NCBI GenBank assembly: GCA_009602725.1
Contig: WELB01000039.1
Coordinates: 49,857-99,471, forward strand
Direction: 5' to 3'
Origin: Spirogloea muscicola
Lineage: Eukaryota; Streptophyta; Zygnematophyceae; Spirogloeales; Spirogloeaceae
Length of the DNA stretch: 49,615 bases
Position numbers and translations under genes: made by a program. Below are positions 11,980-22,249 of this stretch, piece after piece. The first letter of the stretch is position 1. Every line of letters starts with the position of its first letter. Under the pieces are notes generated by a model. It was not told the origin of the DNA. It was given only the letters and a program-made list of their open reading frames with translations, and searched no databases.

Positions 11980-12744
11980 NNNNNNNNNNNNNNNNNNNNN
12001 NNNNNNNNNNNNNNNNNNNNNNNNNNNNNNNNNNNNNNNNNNNNNNNNNNNNNNNNNNNNNNNNNNNNNNNNNNNNNNNNNNNNNNNNNNNNNNNNNNNN
12101 NNNNNNNNNNNNNNNNNNNNNNNNNNNNNNNNNNNNNNNNNNNNNNNNNNNNNNNNNNNNNNNNNNNNNNNNNNNNNNNNNNNNNNNNNNNNNNNNNNNN
12201 NNNNNNNNNNNNNNNNNNNNNNNNNNNNNNNNNNNNNNNNNNNNNNNNNNNNNNNNNNNNNNNNNNNNNNNNNNNNNNNNNNNNNNNNNNNNNNNNNNNN
12301 NNNNNNNNNNNNNNNNNNNNNNNNNNNNNNNNNNNNNNNNNNNNNNNNNNNNNNNNNNNNNNNNNNNNNNNNNNNNNNNNNNNNNNNNNNNNNNNNNNNN
12401 NNNNNNNNNNNNNNNNNNNNNNNNNNNNNNNNNNNNNNNNNNNNNNNNNNNNNNNNNNNNNNNNNNNNNNNNNNNNNNNNNNNNNNNNNNNNNNNNNNNN
12501 NNNNNNNNNNNNNNNNNNNNNNNNNNNNNNNNNNNNNNNNNNNNNNNNNNNNNNNNNNNNNNNNNNNNNNNNNNNNNNNNNNNNNNNNNNNNNNNNNNNN
12601 NNNNNNNNNNNNNNNNNNNNNNNNNNNNNNNNNNNNNNNNNNNNNNNNNNNNNNNNNNNNNNNNNNNNNNNNNNNNNNNNNNCTGCGCCAGCCGCCGCGG
12701 GCAGCGGCCGCGGCGGCGGAGCTGCAGCCAGCGGCGGTCGCCAT
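7057..12744 (-). CDS. FTSHI2: FTSHI2-like plastid pseudo-protease (inactive FtsH)
   Basis: AAA+ ATPase of the inactive FtsH group; in plants FTSHI2 belongs to the Ycf2/FtsHi complex, the ATP-driven import motor at the chloroplast inner envelope. Exons, high to low: 12744 into the N gap; 11642-11212; 11062-10861; 10674-10300; 10139-9980; 9857-9685; 9451-9350; 9237-9073; 8956-8816; 8663-8505; 8277-8192; 8088-8010; 7802-7671; 7452-7396; 7290-7057. The exons outside the gap encode 831 residues, with all phases consistent. Order: Ala-rich start MATAAGCSS, a long Arg/Glu coiled coil, a membrane helix ([19 protein letters not shown]), Walker A GEPGTGKT, Walker [12 protein letters not shown], and the [20 protein letters not shown]. 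Where active FtsH has HEAGH the sequence is [11 protein letters not shown], so the zinc protease site is lost. Intron 8504-8278 is GC-AG. Part of the N-terminus is hidden in the gap. Confidence 0.93.
11100..11145. repeat. Degenerate telomere-like (TTTAGGG-type) sequence in an FTSHI2 intron
   Basis: Reads as a run of imperfect plant telomere units, including gtttaggctttcgggtttaa and ggtttagggttc, inside the intron between the two N-terminal coiled-coil exons. A similar block occurs at 40785-40980, and shorter patches near 12795, 21185 and 40450. Confidence 0.6.
11745..11979. repeat. CT microsatellite at the gap edge
   Basis: CCCT units followed by a nearly pure CT dinucleotide array about 235 bp long, running directly into the N gap. 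It lies in an intron of FTSHI2. Long open frames over it (Ser/Leu or Arg/Glu repeats) are artefacts of the repeat. Confidence 0.95.
11980..12682. other. Assembly gap of 703 N
   Basis: Unknown sequence inside FTSHI2. The array just before it is probably the cause of the assembly break. At least one 5' exon or exon end of FTSHI2 (after the segment AARGGWR) is expected here. Confidence 1.
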
Positions 12745-12929
12745 GGCTGCCGGCGCTCCCAGGGGGGGCCCGGGGTTTATGTGGAGCTGGGCTTGTGGAA
12801 GCTAGGGTTTAAGGCACCAACTAGGGTTGTGCCAGCCGGAGCGGCAGCGGCATGAAGTCAGCTCAGGGCATAATCAAGATGGCTGCAATTGCTCGTGAAT
12901 TCCACTGACCAGCAAGAGTCCTCTAGTTA

Positions 12930-13108
12930 TCAGGGGACCCAGTTCCAGGAGCCTAGCCTCTCTGACCTGCGGCTGCTTAGCAGGAGTTACTAAGTGATTC
13001 GCAGCTGCTTTGCTTCTGTTTGCTTGTCTTTCTTAGCGCTTCCCCTGGCCCCCTTTTCGTACTTTGTTCATTCTTTTTTGGGCTGGCTTTTCCTGGCTGT
13101 TTCTTCTT
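12930..13108 (+). mobile_element. LINE 3' end, plus orientation, upstream of FTSHI2
   Basis: Plus-strand codons near 12948-12992 give EPSLSDLRLLSRSY and a stop, the exact C-terminal signature of this LINE family. It is followed by the family tail with cgcttcccctggccccc, gtactttgttcattc and ttttttgggctggctttt. Only this terminal piece is present. It begins about 190 bp upstream of the FTSHI2 start and points away from it. Confidence 0.85.
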
Positions 13109-13608
13109 GATGCACGATGACTCTCCGTGCAGGTGAGTACTAGTTGGTCAGCTTGCCAGGGGCCAGGCCATGGACGCTGCGCTCGGTGCGAGTCACACCA
13201 GGTCGGCCCCCGAGACGCAGAGCTTCGACAACAGCGCTCGGATGGCTTCACACGGGCAGCTACCAGCGTGCGGAAGGCCTCACCTCTGCGGGGCTCCATC
13301 ACAAGCCCGGGAGCGGACCGCCACGACAACAACACAGGGCCGGGCTCCATGTCACAGTGAACAGTCAAGTTTATTAGCCACAGCTCCTGATAGGTACATG
13401 GAGCGCCAGCAGGCATCTTGCCTCAGTGGTTGCCCGAGTCAGCAGTCAGCACAGTAGGTAGCATGGCATACGTGCTCGTGCAGAAGATCACCACTCCGCC
13501 GAAGCTCGTGCGTCGGCTGCCTTTGTAGGTGGCCGACATCGGCCTTCCGCAGTAGCTAGAGGCGCACATTCCAATGCAGCGACGAGCACGAAGCGCATGC
13601 AGCACAGG
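13109..13608. other. Short intergenic stretch past the 3' end of the histone deacetylase
   Basis: No family-like protein or RNA was recognised. Part is likely the 3' UTR of the histone deacetylase gene, whose stop is at 13609-13611 on the minus strand. Confidence 0.5.
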
Positions 13609-16600
13609 CTAGCTCCGCGGAGGCGGCCGGAGAGTGCTCATGCTGCCGGCAAGGGGAGGGACCTTGGTGGACGATGGCGGTTGGGCGGGCTGTGCGCCAC
13701 TGGCAGCAGAGAGGCCGTCCACGAGGGCCCCCGCTAGATGGGGCGGCAGCGGAAGATGGGGCGGGCCAAGCTGGAAGGAGGACGGCGAGCCCGCACGAAG
13801 GGAAGGCCCGCCGAAGTGGCCTGTGTGGCTTGCAACCGGCGGCGGCGGCGGTGCCCTGGTGCTGCCGCTGCCGTGAGTCGGCGAGGAGGCAACGGTGGGG
13901 TGTGCCTGGGCAACGGCAGCGGCAGCGGCGACGGCGGCAGCAGCGGCGGCGGCGGCGCCGTCGTAAGGTGGCGGGGGCGGAGGACGGCGGTCCACGCCAG
14001 GTGCGTGGAGCAAGCTTGGCGGCGGCAGGGCTGGCCTGGCTGTGGCCATCGCGACCGCCCCGCTGCCAGTCCACCCGCCGGGTGGGCGCACACGCCGTGG
14101 CATCTCTGGCAGCTGGTAGATGCTCGTCGCTGACGGCAGCTGGCCCCCGCCGCGTGGCGAGGACGATGGCAGGGAGGGAGCTGCCGCTGCCATCGACGCT
14201 GCCATTGCCACTGCCCTCGGCGCTTGCAAACCTGGAGAGGCTCCCGCAGGTGGGTGTCGTGGCGCCTCCGCGGCAATGACCTCTGCTCGCGGCACCAGCA
14301 AGAACGGGTGCTCGACGAGGTGCTGTGGCCCGGGTATGGAGGCGGTCGGTGGAGTCGAGGGCGGCCGGAGGTTGGGAGCCGCCACGGCCGCTGCCGCGAC
14401 CTCTGCAGCCGCTGCACTGGCTGCCGTTGCAGGCGGGCTCCCTTGCTCGCTCGCGAGCTGCGGGGGCGCTTGGCGCAGGCGATCCATGGAGCCTACCGTA
14501 TCACTTGCCGGGGGCTCATCTGGCAACCGCCCAGCTGCGCTGGTTGGCGGGGTCGGCGCGGCAGCTGCTGGAAGTGGCAGCAGCGGTGGCTGCAGGAGAG
14601 GCGGCGCTGCCGCTGGCGGTGCTGGGGGAGGCTCGACCGGGTGCATCGGAGCAGCAGCCTCCTCCATCTCCATGTCCACCCTCGCCTCTGGCCGTGGCGG
14701 CTCTCTGCCGCCGGTGTCCACATCCATGGGCTCTGGCACTTCATCCTGGCAGGCGCACAACATTCCGCTTAACGGCACTGAGTATGATGACCCATGACCA
14801 GCAAAGCTAAGCCCTCAGCAAAGAGGTATCTCATGTTTCGTGTCAGAAGTCTGGTGTCAATCACAAGGTTCCGAGTAAGCGTCTCTCACTGTTAGCACGA
14901 TACACTATCCAACACCTTAGAAACCTGAACCCCAAGCTACAAGTATAAACCTACTGCATAGACCCTCTTAAACCAGCTCACCTGGTGAGCGCTGAACAAT
15001 GGGCGGAGATTGGCCATGGGCGCCAGGTGAACAGGATTATCGAGCTCTTGCTTCGTCTCCCGATTTGACGAGGCTGCTTCGGGTGGTGGCTGTGGAGCTG
15101 GGGCCGCAGGCAGCGGCGCTTCCTCGTCATTGTCGTCGCCGTCCTCGGGCTGGAGCTTCTCCTCGTCCGCCAGCAGCGCCCGCCGCTCTCGCTCCACCTC
15201 CCTCTCCATTGCCTGCCCCTATCCAAAACGCAGGCCAGGGTTACCATCTCAGGAGAGAGAGAGGGGCTTTCCTGCAGCTTTGCCACTAATAAATTTATCA
15301 CTTGTGGCACCTCACATACTATTCGCCACCAGACCGAGCACTGCATGTGATTGTGCAAGCTCAGTGCCAGGGACGAGCATGAGTCATCGCAGAAAGGCAG
15401 TATCGAGATAAGCCCTCACAAAAGACGTGGGTGGTGGCGCCTCCTGCTTGATGCGCGCTTTGGTAACCGATAATGGCTTGAGCTTCGCCTTGTTGGGCAG
15501 CCTGAAAGGGGTGAGGCAACAAAGGGGCTCAAGCCCTCAGCACAAGGATGTACTGCTAAGCAGAATGAGCCGATGAGCATGAGGTAACATAATAGGGCGA
15601 TGGGAGGAAGGGGGTGGGGGGGGGAGGCGGCGAGGTTTGTCTGGAGAAAAGGGGAGATGAAGGAGGAGGGTAGGACTTGCCTGGGCGGCGCTGGCTCCAG
15701 GTTATCCTCCTCATTGTCGGACGCCTCACCATCCCAAACCTTCTCGTGTGGCTTCGTGTCGGGCTCCTCTTCCTCCTGCAGCAGCAGCCAGAATGTCGAA
15801 GTCGCCACCAATTGATACTTGGGTATGCCAGGGCTGTGTGCAAACTTCTCATGGGTGATGCATGCGCAGCATAACTTTCAGGCAGACAACTGCAGTAAGC
15901 CTGGACCTTGACCTTCGATTGTTGTCGAACGGGTACAATCTACAGCAAGATTCACAAAAATCCACAGCAGTGGTAACATTCTACAACGAGGGTGGTATTG
16001 CCCAATAATCAGCGACAACGAGGGTGGCATTGCCCAACAGTCAACGATAAAAGCTCAGGATGCAACTGCGAGCAATGCGGCTAGACATAGCGCAACCGGG
16101 AGGGGCGCGGCCAGCATCAAGTACCTCCTCTGGGAGCTCGGTGTCTGGTGGGCGCTCGTGGAAGGGCACGCTGGGGACGTGCTGCAGCTTTGTTAGGTTC
16201 TCCAGCAGCTTGTCCCTGCAGTAGCCGAGCCGCGTGGACGAAGATGACGAGACGCATGTCAGGCGACTTCGAGCGAAGCGCTTTCATCAGCAGCTGACAA
16301 CTGTCTCCTCAGGTCCTCTCCTCCCTGCCATTCGCCCACAGCCTACCTGACGCTCTCGAGGTACACGCGACTGTTTTGGTTCTCCATGTTGCTCGGCACA
16401 ACGTGAAGCGTGTAGTCTGGCCCGTAGTACTCGTAATAGTCGTTGTAGGGCATCTTGTCCTCTAGCTCGAGGCCGACCGCCACGCCCGTCTGCGCAGGCA
16501 CCAACAGCAGCGCTCGCATGCCAGTATCAGCAATGCTGACGACTGTGGGCCATGGCTCTGGACACACTCGGCGAGCCCGAGTTGCTGCACGAGCAATACG

Positions 16601-17842
16601 GACATAAGCGCTCTCGTCTTCACTTGCCTCGTAGGACCAGCAGCGGGCGACATTGCGGATGGTGTACCCTCCGCCGCCCAGCAGGAGCAGCGGAACATTG
16701 AACGAGCGCATGAAGCGCACGCACTCCGAGTGGCCGCGCACGGAGAGGTTGAAGCAACCGAGGCGGTCGCCCGACAGGGAGTCAGCGCCGCACTGCAGGA
16801 CTACTGCGCCGGGTGAGAAGACCTCCATCACCTTCGTGATGATCGGCTTGAACATGAGCTGGTAGCTCTCATCGTCGATGCCGTCATTGAGAGGCACATT
16901 GAGCGAGTAGTACTTGCCCTTGCCATAGCCCACGTCCCTGAGGAGAGACGATCACCAGCCACCGCAGTCAGCGGTGACTGCTTGCATTGCTTCAAACATT
17001 CAAGTGACAGCGGACACTGGAGTGACACAACTACTTCTTCAGGGACTCTGATTCAAGTCTCTTGTTTGTAGAGCTTCGGTCTTCATGAAGCCGGCTAAGC
17101 TTCAAAGAGAAGGCAAAGACGGGCTCTGAAACTGCACTTGAAGGGCCTAGCTCATGGACCAGCAGGAGGGTTGGTCGCACCTGAGGTCCCCGGTGCCGGG
17201 GAAGTACTCGCCGAACTTGTGGAAGGAGACGGTCATGACGCGGTCGGTGGTGTAGAAGGCCTCCTCGACGCCGTCGCCGTGGTGGATGTCGATGTCGATG
17301 TACAGCACGCGCTGGTGGTACTTGAGGAGCTCCAGGACGGCCAGCACGATGTCGTTGACGTAGCAGAACCCCGACGCCTCGCACTTCTTGGCGTGGTGCA
17401 GCCCGCCGGCCCAGTTGATGGCGATGTCCGCGTGGCTGTGGTTGAGCTTCACCGCACCACCGATCGACCCCCCGGTGTACGTCTGGCAGAACTGGTACAG
17501 CCCGTCGAAAACCGGGCAGTCCTCGCCGACGTTGAAGCGCTTCAGCTGGCGCGCGTGGTCGGCCTGGTTCTCGGGCGTCACGGTCCTCAGGAACTCCACG
17601 TAGTCGTCGGCGTGGAACCGGCACATGTCCTTGTCGCGCGCCGGGAACGGCTTGAAGATGTCCAGCTTCGTGTGCACGCCGTAGTGCACCAGCAGCGAGT
17701 GCGTCATGCGGATGCGGTGCGGCTTCATGGGGTGCCCCTGCCCGTAGTAGTAGTTCCCCACCTCCGCATCGTAGAAGTAGGCCACGCGGCGCTTGCGCGC
17801 CTCCGGCCCGCCCGCGTTCGCGCCGGCCCCCAGCACCTGCAT
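13609..17842 (-). CDS. Class I (RPD3-type) histone deacetylase with long C-terminal extension
   Basis: Zinc-dependent lysine deacetylase of the HDA6/HDA19 class, acting on histones in nuclear corepressor complexes. Exons: 17842-17181; 16937-16628; 16489-16347; 16215-16125; 15775-15681; 15501-15420; 15212-14982; 14745-13609. Total 916 codons before the stop, all phases consistent. Visible catalytic features: HHAKK (His149/150), then DIDIHHGDG with zinc ligands Asp185 and His187, then [11 protein letters not shown], and [14 protein letters not shown] with the active-site Tyr. Plant relatives are about 470-500 residues. Here the conserved domain is followed by an acidic stretch, a charged helix ([18 protein letters not shown]), the family-like motif PEPMDVD, and then about 370 residues rich in Pro, Ala, His and Ser. 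Introns 16627-16490 and 15680-15502 are GC-AG. The ATG at 17842 gives MQVLGAGA ahead of the conserved RVAYFYD. Confidence 0.95.
15983..16046. repeat. 32-bp tandem duplication in a histone deacetylase intron
   Basis: Two adjacent 32-bp copies beginning acaacgagggtgg, at 15983-16014 and 16015-16046, differ at a few transitions only. They lie in the intron between exons 16215-16125 and 15775-15681. Confidence 0.85.
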
Positions 17843-17930
17843 CCTGCCTTAACCCCAACCTCAAGCCCTCCGGCGGACGCGGCGGGCGTCGCGGCGGCGG
17901 CTGCGGCGCTTGCGGCGGCGGCGGCGGCGG

Positions 17931-17931
17931 N
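17931..17931. other. Single-N join in a GCC/CGG repeat
   Basis: One N follows a CGG-repeat tract upstream of the histone deacetylase start. The CHY zinc-finger gene on the other side stops after an exon with an intact donor at 18061 and has no further exons. The N therefore probably stands for missing sequence of unknown length. Confidence 0.8.
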
Positions 17932-17988
17932 CATGTTTATCATACTCTCAAAGCGAGTCAAAGAGCGAGTCAAGGTCCAGTGCTCTCG

Positions 17989-17996
17989 TTTATATA
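17989..17996 (-). promoter_or_regulatory. Possible TATA box
   Basis: The minus strand reads TATATAAA here, about 150 bp upstream of the histone deacetylase ATG. The single N at 17931 lies between them, so the true distance is unknown and assignment to that gene is weak. Confidence 0.3.
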
Positions 17997-18060
17997 GCCT
18001 TCTGTACCTCACATGCTCAAAGAAGTGGGCACCCTGCTAAGAATGTGAAGCGGTCAGGAC

Positions 18061-18926
18061 CTCATCATCAAAGAAGTTGCAGATGCTGCAGAAGTATTCG
18101 CCCATGCGTACCCCGCAACAACAGCAACATTGCTGGACCTGCAGAATATTGTCCACATTGTCAATGGTTGAGGAGAATGGGGTCCTGTATGAAAAGATTG
18201 CCTCACATGCTTTTGAGCTGTGCGCAATCATCTCCTTCCAAGTCATCACACACAAATTGAACAAGCTTGTAAGCAAACCGGCTCCATTACCGCCTGTTCA
18301 GTGCCGCACAAAGAGCAAACCACCTGATACAGAGAAGAGGAGGTGTTAATAGGAACTAGAGTAGCCGTGTTGTTAGAATTTTAGCACGACATGTGACGAG
18401 CTAATGTACATGTGAATTCACCTCATAGCACACCTTAGTGCCGTCAAAGAGGAGTTCAAAGCCTTGAGAAGAATGCAAGCACTTGAACCTTTCCTAAAGT
18501 GGTAAATGGATGGGCTGCATTTGCTACAAATCAGAATAATTTCAAGATACCCTTTGAATAAGTTGCCGTGGCACAGTGTGGTCCTGCACAGCGTGGCGGG
18601 CTACAATCAGCGAGCAAGAGACACCAATCATGCATACTCACACTCTGAGGGGGGTCCATGCATCGACCTGATGCTACGCTTGAGAATGATCTCAATAGCA
18701 GGCATGATCGAATTGTACAATGTGCAGGACATTATGAGGTGCTAGTGATTCAGCATTCCTTGCTGGCAGTGTTGAAGAAGTTTTCAGTGTATTCCTAATA
18801 TATAATTCCTAAACCCTTAGAATTGAAAGAAGGCATACCTTGGCTTCATTGTGACAGTGACGACAGGAGAATACTTCTCCACAGCAAGGAGCCCTTATCT
18901 TACATCGACGCCGATAGTGCCGGCAT
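18061..18926 (-). CDS. CHY-type zinc finger protein, truncated (RING-CHY E3 ligase family)
   Basis: Exons on the minus strand: 18926-18839, 18583-18551, 18323-18291, 18138-18061. Successive peptides are [15 protein letters not shown] then [33 protein letters not shown]; and [17 protein letters not shown] then CNFFDDE. Together they follow the plant RING-CHY order (MIEL1/RZPF34-like ubiquitin ligases) from the start of the CHY zinc finger to the CxxCxFFDDD segment. The CTCHY zinc ribbon and RING domain that should follow are missing, although the last exon ends in a good donor (GAG|GTCC). The missing part was probably lost at the single-N join at 17931, 130 bp further on. The true 5' exon is uncertain. 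A Pro/Arg/Ala-rich open frame at about 19800-19415, ending ASTSEQE at a GTAAT donor, is a candidate, but its phase does not fit directly. Confidence 0.8.
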
Positions 18927-19829
18927 CTGCAACACCATGACATGAGTAAGAACAACCAGGGCCCTGGCCGACCTGAATGACTTAAGCACTGGCCTCGGTA
19001 GCACTGCCAACAATGCGCACATGGTTCAGCAGCCATATTAGCTACTGAACAGAGGTTTAATGACAGATTACACAGATTGAGGTCATGACCTCGTCGATGA
19101 GCAGTTCTAAGCTTGCGCTTCATGTGCCTCTTATTGGTGATGTGGTCCGCGTATGAGCGTCGCACCCATAAGAGCCGCATGCACGATGAGAACGGCTGTC
19201 GTTGCTGCTGCTTGGCTCACACATTGCCGATGCAGCAGCCGAGGCCTCTCCTACCACTCAGTTGGACGGCCCTCACGAGCTGCTGCCTCCCTCCTGAAAC
19301 GTACAGCCACTTGTGCATAGTACTCCTTATCATTACTACGGAAATCTAATTACCTCATTACTGGCGGCCAACTTGTAAACGGACATTGGCGAGCTTGCAG
19401 GTCACGGCCATTACCTCCTGCTCCGAAGTGGAGGCCACGTTGTGGCCGAGCAAGCCCGCAATCTTGAGCGTCGTCCGCCGCGGCGGCGACGGTATCGGGC
19501 CCGCCGTCACGCCGGCAATGGCAGCGACCACTGAGGACCCCTTCCCGAAGCCGCGAGCCACGGCTCGGGACGGCCAGCGCGCCGAACGGCAGGCAGAAGA
19601 CCGCCGCCGTTGACAGACGGCGCGTCTCTCGGCCAGGGCTGAGCCGAAGCCCGCAAATCGCGGCGCGGAGAGCGGCGGACGAGGGCGCGGCGGCGGGCGT
19701 GCCGGCGTCGCTGGGGGCCGAGGCGGCGCCACTCTGGCACTGGACTGCAGCTCCGAGTAGATGGACAGATCGAATTGATGTACTTTTGAGGTTACGCTGT
19801 TTGGCACTTGTGGGTGGGATCATCGCGCT

Positions 19830-20140
19830 ACCGTGATAGGACCTGTCGCTCCTCGATCGTCGTGACCTGCGGTCGGTGACACCCCAGTGGACGTTGGCAG
19901 GGGACGGCAAGGTGAGCTGCCCGGCTTCAACGCCGCTGGGTCGCTTGCCCAGGTGCTCCGCATGGAAGAAGTGGCTCTCCACATGGGGGCAAGCGCTGTG
20001 AAAGAGAGAAGGGCTCGCCCATTGAGGATAGGAGCTGGAAAAGCCAGCCCAAAAAAGCTGTGAAAAGCCAGCCCGAAGAGAATGGACAAATGCTCGAAGG
20101 GGCCAAATGACGGAGGGGCCTAAAACGCTGTCAGAACGGG
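19830..20140 (-). mobile_element. LINE 3' fragment
   Basis: Contains the family tail (plus-strand reading cgcccattgaggataggag, then ccagcccaaaaaagctg and gaatggacaaatg) and, at 19905-19965, a scrap of the C-terminal coding region related to that at 4620-4680. The tail ccagccc motif occurs twice within 25 bp, suggesting a composite or internally duplicated end. Confidence 0.7.
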
Positions 20141-20155
20141 TGGAGGATGGACCAC

Positions 20156-20490
20156 TCAGTAGCTACGAGTGAGGAGCCTCAAATCCGACAGACTAGCTGC
20201 CGGAATATAATCCCCCTGACGAAAGCCAGAGGCTGCAGCGAGAGCACGCCCAGCACGCAGATGTAAGGCGTGGGCCATGGTCAGTTGGATGGAAATTGAC
20301 AGACGCATGCGATAGACTTGGGACAACGAGCCAGCGGCGTTGAAGTCAGCCGGCTCACCTCGCCTGCGGGACGCAGCGCGCCGCGCAAGCCTGGCTAGCA
20401 GGTCGAGCCACTGGGGCCCGAGAGCTCCGTGCACATCCACGGCCACATCCGCATGCGGCTATCTTTCCATCTCCTTCCAACGAGGGAAAG
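20156..20490 (-). mobile_element. LINE C-terminal coding fragment
   Basis: The minus strand encodes DVHGALGPQWLDLLARLARR, then NAAGSLSQVYRMRLSIS, then LSDLRLLTRSY and a stop at about 20156. It is the third independent copy of the family C-terminus and differs at many positions from the 29.5-kb copy, so the insertions are of different ages. The reverse transcriptase part is absent. Confidence 0.85.
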
Positions 20491-20554
20491 TGAGCGCTTC
20501 CAAAGGGGGCGGGGACTATGGAAGAGAAATAGCGCTTTCAGATTGACTGGTGGC

Positions 20555-21170
20555 TGTGAGAGGCCAGCCCAAAAGCATAGACAAGGTGTGGAGGGGCCGG
20601 ATGGTGCAAATAGGAAGATACTAAGTGCTAAGACGGCAGCAAGGGGGCGTTTAGTAACCTCGAGTCAGTAAGTGCAAGTCAGAGTAACTAAAGAGACAGT
20701 GAAAGACTCTTCTGGCAGAGGGCGATTGCTGTTGAAAGGCAGGACCAGAAAGAAAGAACAAGGTCCAAACGGCCGAGAGGCATCCATGAAATAGCTTGAA
20801 ATCTGGGACACCTTGAGCGTCAGCCAAAACCACAGAGCTATGCAAGAGCCTACAACGAATGGGACCTTAGTAACCCCGAGTCAGCAGCCGCAAGTCGGAG
20901 TAACTTGCAGCTGGAAAAGAGGCACCCCGACGAGACCCAGAAGTAGAAGCTAAAGAGCGGCCTGTCCGCAAGTGCGCTACGTGAGCCTGGGACCATTGGA
21001 AGAATCTGAAAAGCTGCAAGCGGAACACCTAGGCAAGCGACCCAGCGGCGCTGAAGCCGAGCAGCTCACCGCACTGTCCCTGCCGACGATCAATGGCCCG
21101 CCGTGCAAGCCGCTGCAGAAGGTCCAGCCACAACCGTCCCAGGCTCACTCATTGCACTCATGGGGAGGCC
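20555..21170 (-). mobile_element. Stacked LINE 3' fragments
   Basis: At least two further ends lie here in the same orientation. One has codons for SDLHLLTRGY plus stop near 20655-20690; the other has SYSDLRLLTRGY plus stop near 20870-20905. Each is followed in element sense by a tail with the ggccagccc or ccagaaagaaagaacaagg motif. At 21020-21130 is coding-region similarity shared with 4620-4740, including ccgctgcagaaggtccagcc. It looks like repeated insertion into the same place. Confidence 0.7.
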
Positions 21171-21239
21171 GTGCTTTGGCTGCCTAAACCCTAACCCCAA
21201 CTCTTCACCCTAAAGCTAACTTCTGGGTCTTGTCGGGGT

Positions 21240-21780
21240 GCCGCTTTTCCTAGCTGCAAGAAGCTCCACCGACTTCTGGCTGCTGACCCCGGGTTACTGA
21301 GAGAAGGGTTACTGAGTGATTTGCAGCTGCTTTCTTTCTTTGTGTGCTTTGTTTTCTTAGGTTACTGAGCTCCCTTGTCAAATTTATTCGGACTGGCTGT
21401 TCACAGTCCTTGCCCCCTTGGCGAGCACTTTCTTCTTCTTCTTTGGGAGAGCCACTTTCTTTCCCATTTGCTGTAGTCTCATGCATTAAATGTGCGGTTT
21501 TGGCGCCTCTTTGGACCCTGTCCATGCCTTCTGGGCTGGCGCATGTTTCACAGGCCCTTTGGGCTTATCCTCAATGCTATGGGCTATCCTCAATGGACGA
21601 GCCCTTCTTCTTTGGCAGAGCTCACCTCATTCTAGTACGTCATCAGATGTACTTGCTTTTGTACTCGGCCATTTTGGCCTTCGCCTTGTTTCAAATACAC
21701 GAAAGTTCCTCGTCTAGTGGGCCACACCCGCTTTGGGCCTACAACCCTTCAACTCCATCTCGCTTCAGCCACTCCACCAC
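21240..21780 (+). mobile_element. LINE 3' end, plus orientation, upstream of eIF5A
   Basis: Plus-strand codons at about 21253-21300 give a worn version of the C-terminal signature (SSTDFWLLTPGY plus stop). A long tail follows, with gctgctttctttctttgtg, gcgagcactttcttcttctt and tcctcaatggacgagccc. It ends about 130 bp before the eIF5A ATG. Confidence 0.75.
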
Positions 21781-21832
21781 TACTGGAGTGATGGAGCAAT
21801 GGTAGCCACGCGCCGCGATCAGCGGCGGCTCA

Positions 21833-21912
21833 CGCCGCCCGCCGCCGCCGCCGCCTCCGCCGCCGCCGCCGCCGCCGCCGCCTCCGCCGCCTCCGCCGCC
21901 GCCGCCGCCGCC
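21833..21912 (+). repeat. GCC trinucleotide repeat in the eIF5A 5' leader
   Basis: About 80 bp of nearly pure GCC/TCC triplets run directly into the ATG of eIF5A. The same kind of tract precedes the F-box gene (33345-33405) and the histone deacetylase (17880-17930), and codes for Ala in the N-termini of TIG and the methyltransferase. Confidence 0.8.
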
Positions 21913-22209
21913 ATGTCTGACGAGGAGCACCACTTCGACGAGAAGGCCGACGCCGGCGCGTCCAAGACCTTCCCGCAGCAGGCCGGGACCATCCGCAAGG
22001 GCGGTCACCTCGTCATCAAGGGCCGGCCCACCAAGGCGAGCGCCGCCGCCGCAGCCCCCCCCGCGGCGCCGAATGCGACGGCCGCGGCGCCGGTGGCGGC
22101 GGCAGTGACGGCGGCGGCGGCAGTGGCTGCGGTGCCGGTTGCTCCTGAGAGTGGCAATGGCTACCGGTGTCTGCATCCGGCGTGTCCTCTGGGGAAGCCG
22201 CCATAGCCA

Positions 22210-22249
<40 letters not shown>

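Noticed and set aside
11176-12855. Very long plus-strand frame across the CT array and N gap
   Set aside because: It is the antisense of FTSHI2 exons joined to Ser/Leu repeat codons and unknown bases.
13674-14797. Plus-strand frames of about 200 codons
   Set aside because: Antisense of the low-complexity histone deacetylase exon, with no independent support.
17138-18040. Plus-strand frame of 300 codons
   Set aside because: Mirror of histone deacetylase exon 1; valine-rich antisense composition caused by GC-biased codons.
18440-18466. Peptide FELLFDGTK on the minus strand, resembling the RING start of CHY-RING proteins
   Set aside because: It lies before, not after, the CHY exons at 18323 and 18138 in transcription order, and CPVC is missing. 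Treated as a chance intronic match.
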